Shown piece after piece: positions 7,653 to 15,712 of a DNA stretch of 64,000 bases. Position numbers and translations under genes: made by a program. Location: positions 1 to 64,000 of the forward strand of contig NZ_JBHFNQ010000161.1 in NCBI RefSeq assembly GCF_041929345.1, in the 5' to 3' direction. Source of the DNA: Floridanema aerugineum. Lineage in GTDB: Bacteria; Cyanobacteriota; Cyanobacteriia; Cyanobacteriales; Aerosakkonemataceae. The notes beneath the pieces are model-generated. The model did not search any database. It saw nothing but the letters and a program-made list of their open reading frames with translations, and was not told where the DNA came from. The first letter of the stretch is position 1. Each line of letters opens with the position of its first letter.

Positions 7653-9632
7653 ATGCCTGCGTCAACTCTCCCCCAAATTACCGCTTTTCCCTTAGCTGCT
7701 GTTGTCGGACAAGAAGCAATCAAGTTAGCATTGCTGTTGGCAGCGATCGATCCGACATTGGGAGGAGTAGCGATCGCAGGTCGCAGAGGAACCGCCAAAT
7801 CAGTCATGGCGCGTGCTTTACACTCGCTTTTACCACCTATTGAAGTGATTAAAGGTTCTTTCTGTAACGAAGCACCTTCAATAACAGAGTCTCAAGAAAC
7901 CCAAATCATCCCTGCGCCTTTCGTGCAAATTCCCTTGGGAACTACCGAAGACAGATTGCTCGGTTCCGTAGAGGTGGAAAAATCTGTTAAACAAGGAGAT
8001 ACCGTCTTTCAACCAGGGTTACTCGCTTCCGCACACCGAGGAGTTCTCTACGTCGATGAAATTAACCTCCTAGATGACCAAATTTCCAACCAACTTTTAT
8101 CAGTATTATCCGAAGGACGCAACATCATAGAACGGGAAGGAATTAGTTTCGAGCATCCTTGCCAACCTTTATTTATTGCCACTTATAATCCAGAAGAAGG
8201 GCCATTGCGGGAACATTTGCTCGATCGCATCGCCATCACTTTATCAGCTGATGGGGTTTTAGGGTTGGACGATCGTGTACAAGCAGTCGAACAAGCATTA
8301 GAATTCTCTCGTTCCCCCCAACAATTCCTCTCCCAATACACCGAAGACATCGACAACCTAAAAACCCAAATCATCCTAGCGCGAGAATGGCTTAAAGAAG
8401 TTACCATCAGCAAAGAGCAAATCACCTATTTAGTAGAAGAAGCAATACGCGCCGGAGTAGAAGGACATCGCGCCGAACTCTTCGCCGTCAGAGTCGCCAA
8501 AGCAGCAGCAGCATTCGATGGACGAAACACCGTCAACTCAGAAGACTTGCGCCGCGCCGTAGAATTGGTAATTGTTCCTCGCGCCACAGTCGTTCAAACT
8601 CCCCCAGAACAACAACCACCCCCACCACCTCCCCCACCCCCACCACCCCCGGAAGATCAATCTGAACAAGAACAAGAAGAAGACGAAGAGGAAAAAGAAG
8701 AACCGGAAGAACCTCAAGAACAGGAAATGAACGTTCCTGAAGAATTCCTTTTCGATCCCGAAGGCATAATTCTCGATCCCACTGTGCTGTATTTCGCACA
8801 AATGGCGCAACGTCGCGGAAAGTCAGGAACTCGCAGCAAAATCTTTTCTGACGATCGCGGTCGTTACGTTAAACCCATGTTACCCAAAGGTCGCGTGCGC
8901 CGCATAGCAGTAGATGCCACCTTACGCGCAGCTGCACCTTACCAAAAAGCTAGGCGCGAACGCCAACCTGACAGAAAAGTAATTGTTGAACAGGGAGATA
9001 TTCGTTCTAAACGTTTGGTACGCAAAGCCGGATCTTTGGTAGTGTTTGTCGTAGATGCCTCTGGTTCAATGGCATTAAATAGAATGCAATCAGCAAAGGG
9101 CGCGGTAATGTCGCTACTGACCGAAGCTTACCAAAACCGCGACCAAGTGGCGTTAATTCCTTTTAGAGGAGAACACGCCGATGTGCTGTTACCGCCAACT
9201 CGTTCCATTGCTTTAGCAAAGCGGCGCTTGGAACTTTTGCCTTGTGGCGGTGGTTCACCCTTAGCTCATGGTTTAACTCAAGCGGTAAGAGTGGGAATAA
9301 ATGCCCAGATGTCGGGAGATATTGGTCAGGTAGTTATTGTAGCGATAACTGACGGTCGTGGCAATATCCCGCTGGCACGTTCTTTGGGAGAACCAATAGA
9401 GGAAGGGGAAAAACCGGATATTAAGGCGGAATTGTTGGAAATTGCGGCAAGAATTCGCGGTTTGGGAATTCAGCTGTTGGTAATTGATACGGAAAATAAG
9501 TTTATTTCTACTGGTTTTGCTAAGGAGTTGGCAAAGAATGCTGGTGGAAAGTATTATCATTTACCGAAGGCGACGGATCAGGCAATTGCTGGAGTGGCGA
9601 AAAGTGCGATCGCAGATCTAAAATCTCGTTAG
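7653..9632 (+). CDS. chlD: Magnesium chelatase subunit D
   Basis: The D subunit of the ChlHID complex, which inserts Mg2+ into protoporphyrin IX at the first committed step of chlorophyll synthesis. The 659-residue protein has an N-terminal AAA+ module (Walker-A-like GRRGTAKS, 43-50; Walker-B-like VLYVDEINLL), a linker with an uninterrupted proline run followed by an acidic Glu/Asp-rich stretch (about 315-355), and a C-terminal von Willebrand A domain with MIDAS motif VVDASGSMAL. This three-part plan is diagnostic for ChlD/BchD and separates it from ChlI, which is shorter and lacks the VWA domain. Length is normal. It appears monocistronic, with a variant repeat (9644-9675) downstream. Confidence 0.95.
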   Translation: MPASTLPQITAFPLAAVVGQEAIKLALLLAAIDPTLGGVAIAGRRGTAKSVMARALHSLLPPIEVIKGSFCNEAPSITESQETQIIPAPFVQIPLGTTEDRLLGSVEVEKSVKQGDTVFQPGLLASAHRGVLYVDEINLLDDQISNQLLSVLSEGRNIIEREGISFEHPCQPLFIATYNPEEGPLREHLLDRIAITLSADGVLGLDDRVQAVEQALEFSRSPQQFLSQYTEDIDNLKTQIILAREWLKEVTISKEQITYLVEEAIRAGVEGHRAELFAVRVAKAAAAFDGRNTVNSEDLRRAVELVIVPRATVVQTPPEQQPPPPPPPPPPPPEDQSEQEQEEDEEEKEEPEEPQEQEMNVPEEFLFDPEGIILDPTVLYFAQMAQRRGKSGTRSKIFSDDRGRYVKPMLPKGRVRRIAVDATLRAAAPYQKARRERQPDRKVIVEQGDIRSKRLVRKAGSLVVFVVDASGSMALNRMQSAKGAVMSLLTEAYQNRDQVALIPFRGEHADVLLPPTRSIALAKRRLELLPCGGGSPLAHGLTQAVRVGINAQMSGDIGQVVIVAITDGRGNIPLARSLGEPIEEGEKPDIKAELLEIAARIRGLGIQLLVIDTENKFISTGFAKELAKNAGGKYYHLPKATDQAIAGVAKSAIADLKSR

Positions 9633-9643
9633 CTTTGCAATCC

Positions 9644-9675
9644 GTAGGGTGCGAAGCGTGTTAACGTAACGCACC
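9644..9675. repeat. Short variant of the GGTGCG..CGCACC repeat
   Basis: GTAGGGTGCGAAGCG, GTTAAC and TAACGCACC form a short hairpin just downstream of chlD. It is related to the GTAGGGTGCGTCAG family but shorter and differs in the stem interior. Confidence 0.6.
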
Positions 9676-9690
9676 ATTATCCCAATTAAA

Positions 9691-10194
9691 TTGATGGATG
9701 AAATCAGCTTTGCTTTACCAACCGGATGTATTCTCCGCCCAGCTAACGCCAGCGATATTTGGGAAATTCGGAAGTTGGTTTTTAGTGCTAAGTTAGATCC
9801 GACTCAGTTACGCTGGCAACAATTTTCGGTGATTGAATGTGATAAGAAAATTGTTGCTTGTGGGCAATTGCGTTCTTTTTCTGGGGCGCAAGAATTAAGT
9901 AGTTTGGTAGTGTTACCTGCTTGGCGAAATCAAGGTTTAGGAAGTTATTTAGTAAAACATTTAATTCAGCAAGCGAGTCAACCTCTGTATTTAGAATGTG
10001 CTAGTTGGTTAGAACAATTTTATACTCAGTTTGGTTTTGTATCTATCTCTTGGCGAGAAGTTCCATCACCGTTGAAAGAGAAATTTCGGATTACTCAATT
10101 TGCTACGAAAATAGTTCCTATTATGTCTTTGAAAGTTATGCAGTATCGTGGAGTTGAAACGCCGACAGATGAAAAACAAACTCCCTTATCTTGA
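9691..10194 (+). CDS. GNAT family N-acetyltransferase
   Basis: A 167-residue GCN5-related acetyltransferase. The acetyl-CoA-binding motif A is clear in LSSLVVLPAWRNQGLGSYLV (RNQGLG, about 79-84), preceded by the beta-4 strand and followed by LYLECASWLEQFYTQFGF, typical of motif B. The substrate cannot be deduced. The 3' end overlaps the methyltransferase reading frame (26 bp with its ATG start, 47 bp with the upstream GTG), which suggests co-transcription and translational coupling. Whether the two proteins work together is unknown. Confidence 0.85.
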   Translation: MMDEISFALPTGCILRPANASDIWEIRKLVFSAKLDPTQLRWQQFSVIECDKKIVACGQLRSFSGAQELSSLVVLPAWRNQGLGSYLVKHLIQQASQPLYLECASWLEQFYTQFGFVSISWREVPSPLKEKFRITQFATKIVPIMSLKVMQYRGVETPTDEKQTPLS

Positions 10195-11194
10195 TTTTAT
10201 TGAACAAGAACTTAGACTTTCTTCAAATCAGCAAAATAAACCTTTAGTCATTGACTTATTTGCTGGATGTGGAGGAATGGCGCTAGGTTTTGAAGCGGCA
10301 GGTTTTCAAACAGTTGGTTATGAAATTCTCGAAGATGCTTGTGCGACTTATCAGTTAAATTTACAAAATCCATGTCATAAAATTAATCTTACACCATCCT
10401 CTGATTTAATTGAAGGAGCAGAAGTAATTATTGGTGGGCCACCATGTCAACCTTTTAGTGTTGGCGGAAATCAACTAGGATTAAAAGATAGTCGTGATGG
10501 TTTCCCAACTTTCATTTCTGCGGTGAAACGTTACCGCCCAAAACTTGCTTTATTTGAAAATGTTCGAGGAATGCTTTTTCGCAATAAAGCCTACTTTGAA
10601 GAAATTGTTTATGCTTTAGAGTCACTTAATTATATTGTAGAATGGCAACTTTTAAATGCCGCCCATTATGGCGTACCCCAAAAAAGAGAACGTCTTTTTT
10701 GTGTAATACATCAAGGCGGTTGGGAATGGCCTAAAAAAACTCATCTTCACTCACCTTATACTGCTGGAGATGCGTTAGGAGAATTAGCATTTTCTGTCCC
10801 CAATAACTCAAAATTTCTCACTCCTAGCATGGATGAATATGTTAAAAAATATGAGTTGGCATCTAAATGTATTAGACCAAGAGATTTACATTTAGATGCA
10901 CCTTCTAGAACTGTTACTTGTCGCAATTTAAGCGGTGCAACAGGTGATATGTTGAGGGTAAAATTACCCGATGGACGCAGAAGAAGATTGACAGTTCGTG
11001 AAGGTGCGCGGTTGCAAAGTTTTCCCGATCGATTTAAATTTCAAGGTTCGGAAAATAGTCAATTTAACCAAATTGGTAATGCTGTTCCTCCAATTTTAGC
11101 AAAGGCTCTAGCTCTTTCTGTAAAAGCTTATTTAGATAATAGTCAAACAACATTATCAACAGAAGTTTTTCGACCTACTCAATATATTTTTTAG
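10169..11194 (+). CDS. DNA (cytosine-5-)-methyltransferase
   Basis: A C5-cytosine DNA methyltransferase that transfers a methyl group from AdoMet to cytosine in a specific site. Motifs in order, numbered from the ATG: I (IDLFAGCGGMALGF, 28-41), IV with the catalytic cysteine (GGPPCQPFS, C93), VI (ENVRG, 130-134), VIII (QKRERLF), a short target-recognition region, IX (RNLSGATGDM) and X (QIGNAVPP). All catalytic motifs are intact; 341 residues is short to normal for a monospecific enzyme. An upstream in-frame GTG at 10148 is possible, but the ATG at 10169 is preferred. No restriction endonuclease is recognisable next to it, so it looks solitary. Its last stop-codon base begins a perfect 40-bp palindrome. 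Confidence 0.93.
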   Translation: MKNKLPYLDFIEQELRLSSNQQNKPLVIDLFAGCGGMALGFEAAGFQTVGYEILEDACATYQLNLQNPCHKINLTPSSDLIEGAEVIIGGPPCQPFSVGGNQLGLKDSRDGFPTFISAVKRYRPKLALFENVRGMLFRNKAYFEEIVYALESLNYIVEWQLLNAAHYGVPQKRERLFCVIHQGGWEWPKKTHLHSPYTAGDALGELAFSVPNNSKFLTPSMDEYVKKYELASKCIRPRDLHLDAPSRTVTCRNLSGATGDMLRVKLPDGRRRRLTVREGARLQSFPDRFKFQGSENSQFNQIGNAVPPILAKALALSVKAYLDNSQTTLSTEVFRPTQYIF

Positions 11195-11233
11195 TACGTT
11201 GTTGCGCTTTAGCGCTAAAGCGCAACAACGTAC
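11194..11233. repeat. Perfect 40-bp palindrome at the methyltransferase stop codon
   Basis: GTACGTTGTTGCGCTTTAGC is followed immediately by its exact reverse complement (centre between 11213 and 11214). The G of the TAG stop codon is its first base. Relatives with the same GTACGTTGTTG ends are at 57615-57669 and, split by an insertion, at 46458-46704; a degraded one is near 39086-39152. It could also act as a terminator. Confidence 0.9.
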
Positions 11234-11443
11234 CTGGGCGGTATGTGACATTTTTTTTACATACCGCTGACAAAGTAGGACAAATGTACTATAATATATC
11301 CAGATTCGATCGAGCTAGACAATTCTCTCTTAAAAGCTCATCCCCTGTTCAGTATTTGTGTTCCCAATCAAATAAAAATGGGCATTCTAATCAAAAGCAG
11401 TGCCCAGTCTCAGCTTGTTAACCTAAAAAAAAGGACAACCAGC

Positions 11444-12442
11444 ATGAATAATGTTGCCGTAAAAGACAGCAAAACCAAAATTTTAGAAGCATTTCAACGC
11501 CTCCTTGCAGAAAAGCAAAAAATTGATTCCAAAGTAGCTACCAAAGAAGAGGAAGCGGAGAAGGAAAAGAACAAAAAAACTCTCGAAGTCGCTTCTACAT
11601 ATACAGTTGATAGCATTGTCAAAGGTTTAGCAGATCTACAATTAGAATTTGGCAGCATTATTACCGGACTTTCCAGCAAATTAACCGCAGAAACTACCAA
11701 ACTCGACGAACTTAAAAAAGCAATTGTAATTGAAAATCAGCATTTACAAGAACTTCAGCAAGTGCGAGTTGTAGCTGATGCACTGCACATTTTAACTCAA
11801 GAACATCAAGAACAACTCAGATCGATCGAAGAAAATGCCACCAATCAACGAGAAAGTTTAGATAAAGAAATCAGCGAAACTCGCAAAAGTTGGCAGAAAG
11901 AACAAGAAGAATTTACTGCAACAATCAGAGAACAAACCGAATTATTAACCGCAGAAAGGCAGCGTCAAGAGGCAGATTATCAATATGAATTAGAGCGAAA
12001 TCGCAAAATTAAAACCGATGAATATGAAGAGTTTCGCCGCAAATTAGAGCGAGAATTACAACAATCTAATCAAGAAAAAGAGAAAGATTGGACAGAAAGA
12101 GAAAGAATTTTAACCGCTAATCAAGCATTATTTGAAGAATACCGGAAAAAAGTCGAAGCTTTTCCCGCAGAAATGGACGAAGCGACTAAGAAAGCTTACG
12201 GCGAAGGTATTTCGGAAGTTAACCAAGAAGCGAAAGTCAAATCCGATTTGTTTGAGAAAGAATGGGAAGCAAGCAAACAATCTTATGAGTTAAAAATTCA
12301 AGCTTTGGAACAGAAAATTCAGCGCCAAACTGAACAAATTACTGAGCTTACTAGTCAGCTACAAAATGCTTTGAGACAAGCTCAAGACTTGGCAATGAGA
12401 GCTTTTGAAAGTTCTGCTGCTAAAACCAACAAAGCTCAGTAA
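11444..12442 (+). CDS. Coiled-coil protein, paralogue 1
   Basis: A 332-residue hydrophilic protein with no recognised enzymatic domain. It consists largely of heptad-rich, Glu/Lys/Gln-rich helix (about residues 85-310), including long runs such as ERELQQSNQEKEKDWTERE, with no signal peptide or membrane segment. The frame is open from 11378, but the ATG at 11444 has a good ribosome-binding site (AAGGA, 8 nt upstream). It is clearly paralogous to the next gene: both start with a TKxxILxAFxxLLxEK segment and share NxDEYE, EYxxKVEAFPxE, VKxDL, YELxIQxLE and a QDLAxxAxE C terminus. A structural or cytoskeleton-like role is possible, but this is inference from coiled-coil content only. Confidence 0.8.
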   Translation: MNNVAVKDSKTKILEAFQRLLAEKQKIDSKVATKEEEAEKEKNKKTLEVASTYTVDSIVKGLADLQLEFGSIITGLSSKLTAETTKLDELKKAIVIENQHLQELQQVRVVADALHILTQEHQEQLRSIEENATNQRESLDKEISETRKSWQKEQEEFTATIREQTELLTAERQRQEADYQYELERNRKIKTDEYEEFRRKLERELQQSNQEKEKDWTERERILTANQALFEEYRKKVEAFPAEMDEATKKAYGEGISEVNQEAKVKSDLFEKEWEASKQSYELKIQALEQKIQRQTEQITELTSQLQNALRQAQDLAMRAFESSAAKTNKAQ

Positions 12443-12545
12443 TACCAATTCCGGGTTAATTATCTCCCTCTTTCCTCTGCGTTCTCTGTGCCTCTGCGGT
12501 TCAATAATAAAGAGGGTTCATATTTGCAATTTTTGGAGTTGAATA

Positions 12546-13631
12546 ATGGCAGTCAGAAAACCTAACGAAAAAAATACCAAAGCGGAGATTTTGACAGCTT
12601 TTAATCAATTGTTGGAGGAGAAAAAAGCGATCGAATCCCAACTGGCACAATTAGCCAAAGAGCCAAAACAAGTAATTGAAGTTAAGCCAGCGACAGAGAC
12701 AAAATCTATGAATTCCACATTAAATAATGCCGGGAAACAGAAAATTCAGCAAACAATTGATATTCTCGCTAATCTGCAATTAAGCTTTGGTAGTGCAGTT
12801 AGTGATTTATCCGAAAAACTAACCTTAGAAGCTGCTAAATTACAAGAAATTCAGCAGTTAGTCTCTACAGAAATCCAAGAACTGCAAGAATTACATAATT
12901 TAGAAGCAATTGATGATGATACTCTTGATGAATTAATTACCCAATATCAACAAAGTGCTAAAGCATTTGCAGAGGAATTTAACCAACGCCGAGAAACTTT
13001 AGAACAAGAAATTCTGGCAGCAAATAAAGCTTGGACAAAAGAACAAGAACAGCAACAACGGACGATTAAAGAACGCAACGAGACACAAACAAAAACTCGG
13101 CTACGAGATGCAAGTGAGTACAAATATGAATTAGAATTGCAGCGCAAGTTAAATACTGATGAATACGAACAAGCTCAGAAAACTTTGTATAAAGAGTTGG
13201 AAGAATTACAACAAACTCAAGAAAAACAATGGGCGGAACGAGAAAAAACGATTTCGGAACGGGAAAAACAATTTGCAGAATACAAAACTAAAGTAGAAGC
13301 ATTCCCTAAAGAATTAGAAGCTGCGGTGAAAAAATCTCAAGAAAATGGTAGAGGATTAGGGCATTATCAAACTAAGGTAAAAGCAGATTTGCGTGCCAAA
13401 GAAGTAGAAGGGGAAAGACGAGTTTATGAATTGCGGATTCAGTCTTTAGAAGAAACAATTCAAAATCAAGAAGCACGGATTAATAATTTGGCGAAACAGC
13501 TTGATTCTGCGTTGAAACAAGTGCAAGATTTAGCGGTGAAAGCGATCGAAGGTTCTTCTAACATCTCTTCATTCCAAGCTGTTAAAGAAATTGCCTTAGA
13601 ACAAGCTAAAACCAAAACTAACAATAAGTAA
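12546..13631 (+). CDS. Coiled-coil protein, paralogue 2
   Basis: A 361-residue paralogue of the preceding protein, 103 bp downstream and co-oriented, with a ribosome-binding site TTGGAG before the ATG. A short head (TKAEILTAFNQLLEEKKAIE) is followed by a variable linker and a long coiled coil (about 90-340) rich in Glu, Lys and Gln; no catalytic motif is seen. The shared blocks EYKTKVEAFPKE, VKADLRAKE, YELRIQSLEE and KQVQDLAVKAIEG align with paralogue 1, whereas the linker differs in length and composition. The pair probably arose by tandem duplication. Co-assembly into hetero-oligomers is plausible but not shown. Confidence 0.8.
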   Translation: MAVRKPNEKNTKAEILTAFNQLLEEKKAIESQLAQLAKEPKQVIEVKPATETKSMNSTLNNAGKQKIQQTIDILANLQLSFGSAVSDLSEKLTLEAAKLQEIQQLVSTEIQELQELHNLEAIDDDTLDELITQYQQSAKAFAEEFNQRRETLEQEILAANKAWTKEQEQQQRTIKERNETQTKTRLRDASEYKYELELQRKLNTDEYEQAQKTLYKELEELQQTQEKQWAEREKTISEREKQFAEYKTKVEAFPKELEAAVKKSQENGRGLGHYQTKVKADLRAKEVEGERRVYELRIQSLEETIQNQEARINNLAKQLDSALKQVQDLAVKAIEGSSNISSFQAVKEIALEQAKTKTNNK

Positions 13632-13669
13632 AATTTTCTCAACTTAAGGTGGGGTAACACCCACCGGAT

Positions 13670-14455
13670 TTAGCTTGCTAAACCAGCAGTTTGAGGATGT
13701 AACATAGAAACTAATTGATCTAGTCCTTTTTGTAAATGTCTGCTTACTGTCATTGGGCTAACGCCAATTGTTTTAGCAGCTTCTTTGCGGGGTAACTCCC
13801 GGAGAAATACACACTCAATAGCGGCTCTAGTTTTTTCTTCTAATTGACTCATTGCACCTTGTAATTGCTGACGATCTTCTTCCAAATATTGTAAATTTTG
13901 GTAGTGAGCATCAGCTAAAGTATCTCCTAAACTAATAGGAACATCTACTTGATTACCAACGGTAGCATCTAAACTCAAAGGCTGACGATTTTGGGCAGCT
14001 AATTTGCTTTGTTGCCATTCTTGTAGAGGAACATCAAGTGCTTTGGCGATTTCTGCATCACTTGCCGATCGCCCAAACTTAGTTGTATATTCCTTTTGAA
14101 ATTTTTCTCCGTCACTATACAATTCTTGCCAGCGACGAGGCACTTTTACCACACTACTTTTATCACGTAAAAAGTGGAGCATTTCCCCGCGAATATAAGG
14201 AATAGCAAAAGAGCTAAAAGCACAACCTTGATTGGGATTAAAACGTTCGATCGCCCGAATTAAACCGAGATACCCAATCTGTACGAGATCTTCATAAGGT
14301 TCAGCACATTGATGTCTAAATCTATGGGCTACCTTACGCACTAATCCAGCATGAATTTGTACTAATTTATTTCTTTTGCTAACTGAGGGATTATTGTAGT
14401 AGGAAATTAAAAGTTCGATTCCATAAGAACTAAGATCGATTTGAGTTGCTGTCAT
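13670..14455 (-). CDS. sigF: RNA polymerase sigma factor, group 3 (SigF-like)
   Basis: An alternative sigma factor of 261 residues. Region 2 is visible at about 35-100 (LVRKVAHRFRH, EDLVQIGYLGLIRAIERF, FSSFAIPYIRGEMLHFLRD), region 3 at 105-185 and region 4 at 205-250, with the helix-turn-helix RKEAAKTIGVSPMTVSRHL. The lack of a long region 1 and the sporulation/flagellar-type region 2 place it in group 3. It most resembles cyanobacterial SigF, which in Synechocystis is needed for type IV pili and phototaxis; that role is established for the family, not for this gene. It is convergent with the coiled-coil gene and divergent from the Bax-like gene. No anti-sigma factor is visible next to it. 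Confidence 0.85.
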   Translation of the reverse strand: MTATQIDLSSYGIELLISYYNNPSVSKRNKLVQIHAGLVRKVAHRFRHQCAEPYEDLVQIGYLGLIRAIERFNPNQGCAFSSFAIPYIRGEMLHFLRDKSSVVKVPRRWQELYSDGEKFQKEYTTKFGRSASDAEIAKALDVPLQEWQQSKLAAQNRQPLSLDATVGNQVDVPISLGDTLADAHYQNLQYLEEDRQQLQGAMSQLEEKTRAAIECVFLRELPRKEAAKTIGVSPMTVSRHLQKGLDQLVSMLHPQTAGLAS

Positions 14456-14788
14456 AATAATCCTCTGCGGAAAATCCTTTGTTTAAGTACAGTTCTTAGG
14501 CAAGATCTCGTAGGGCAAGAATTTGAGTATTAACCCTATCTGAATTTATTGTCTTCAGTTTCGCTAAGATTAACCATCGTTCTTCCACTGAATTCTGTGC
14601 AGAGTTGATCCCAAGATTCCGCAGAAATACGTATGCGTTAGCGCTAAAGACGCGCTAAAATCCAATTTATTTTTATCCAAAGCTAAACCACCCGCGATGC
14701 CCCTCCTAGTTGTTTAAGGAAAATCTGGGTAAAAATGGAATTAAGTGGTACTTATGGCTGACTAATCAAGAAACATAAAACTTGCCCT
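14456..14788. other. Divergent intergenic region (promoters of sigF and the Bax-like gene)
   Basis: 333 bp between divergently transcribed genes. It contains AGCGCTAAAGACGCGCTAAA (near 14641-14658) and no coding frame or RNA gene that I recognise. Promoters for both genes must lie here, but I cannot assign -10/-35 boxes with confidence. Confidence 0.45.
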
Positions 14789-15517
14789 ATGAGCAACACT
14801 AGCAACTTCCGCGAAGCAATTCGCCAATCTAAAAGCCAAGCACTTGTTGGCCCTAATGTGATCGCTAACGCCCTCCCTTATGTTGGCGCTGGTTTGGTTT
14901 TAACCGCATTAGGCACTTATGGCGGTTTGGGAGTGATCAAAACCTTCCCAAACTTATTCTTCCCAACTTTTATCGGCGCAGTTATCCTGGAGCTAATTCT
15001 TTTTTTTGTAGCTCAGGGCGTTGCTGAAAGAGGCAAAAATAGTGTGGCGCTGCCCCTGCTGGCTCTCTACAGCCTGCTGTCTGGCTACACTCTAAGTGGA
15101 TTAGTTTTTGTGGCGCTCAGAACGCAAAATGTAGGTATTCAAGGCATTGGCATTGCTGCCCTTGGTTGTGGCGTTACCTTTATTGCCGCCCGTCAAATTG
15201 GTTCTAATTTATCCGATCCTGACGGCATGGCTTTGGCGAAAACAGTCAGACTAGGCATCATTGCCTTAGTTGTAGTTTGCCTTGCCCAATTCCTGTTTGC
15301 CATTTTTGGTGTGTTCACACCCACTTGGTTAGAAATCGCTATTTCCGGTATCGGTGTATTTCTGTTTGTCGGTTGTGCTGTGGTAGACTTCTACGTTTTA
15401 CCTCGCAGCTATCGCGACGATCAGTATTTACCCGCAGCACTGTCAATGTACCTAACCTACATTAACTTGTTCGTCTTCATCCTGCGGTTAATTATCGCTA
15501 TCAACAGTCGCGACTAA
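14789..15517 (+). CDS. Bax inhibitor-1 family membrane protein
   Basis: A 242-residue polytopic membrane protein with about seven hydrophobic segments (around 27-50, 54-76, 84-107, 115-135, 150-175, 180-200 and 215-238). The spacing of helices and the last segment SMYLTYINLFVFILRLI resemble the Bax inhibitor-1/YccA family (pH-sensitive calcium leak channels in characterised members). Function in cyanobacteria is not established. The N-terminal 25 residues are polar and contain no signal peptide. It appears monocistronic, with a MITE (15544-15636) directly downstream. Confidence 0.75.
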   Translation: MSNTSNFREAIRQSKSQALVGPNVIANALPYVGAGLVLTALGTYGGLGVIKTFPNLFFPTFIGAVILELILFFVAQGVAERGKNSVALPLLALYSLLSGYTLSGLVFVALRTQNVGIQGIGIAALGCGVTFIAARQIGSNLSDPDGMALAKTVRLGIIALVVVCLAQFLFAIFGVFTPTWLEIAISGIGVFLFVGCAVVDFYVLPRSYRDDQYLPAALSMYLTYINLFVFILRLIIAINSRD

Positions 15518-15543
15518 TTAAGCAGGGGAGATGGGGAAAATAT

Positions 15544-15636
15544 TAGACATCTCCTTTCCTCGATTGTAGAGACGTTGTATACAACGTCTCTACAATCTTT
15601 CGGTGGTAACGCACCTTTAATTTCTGGAGATGTCTA
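15544..15636. repeat. MITE-like element (TAGACATCTCC termini) with internal palindrome
   Basis: TAGACATCTCC (15544-15554) and GGAGATGTCTA (15626-15636) are exact terminal inverted repeats. Inside is a perfect 36-bp palindrome (15562-15597; GATTGTAGAGACGTTGTA then its complement). A relative in the opposite orientation is nested in another repeat at 46489-46671; the shared stretch from the terminus through AGAAATTAAA and GTGCGTTA shows common descent. It has no coding capacity. Confidence 0.85.
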
Positions 15637-15712
15637 TATTAACTACCCACTTCTTCTTTCCTGAGACCTTTTATAGTTAAGATAAAAATAGTCGATCGCT
15701 ACGCCAAACATT

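Noticed and set aside
8538..8810. Minus-strand frames opposite chlD
   Set aside because: They are the complement of the proline and acidic stretch of chlD.
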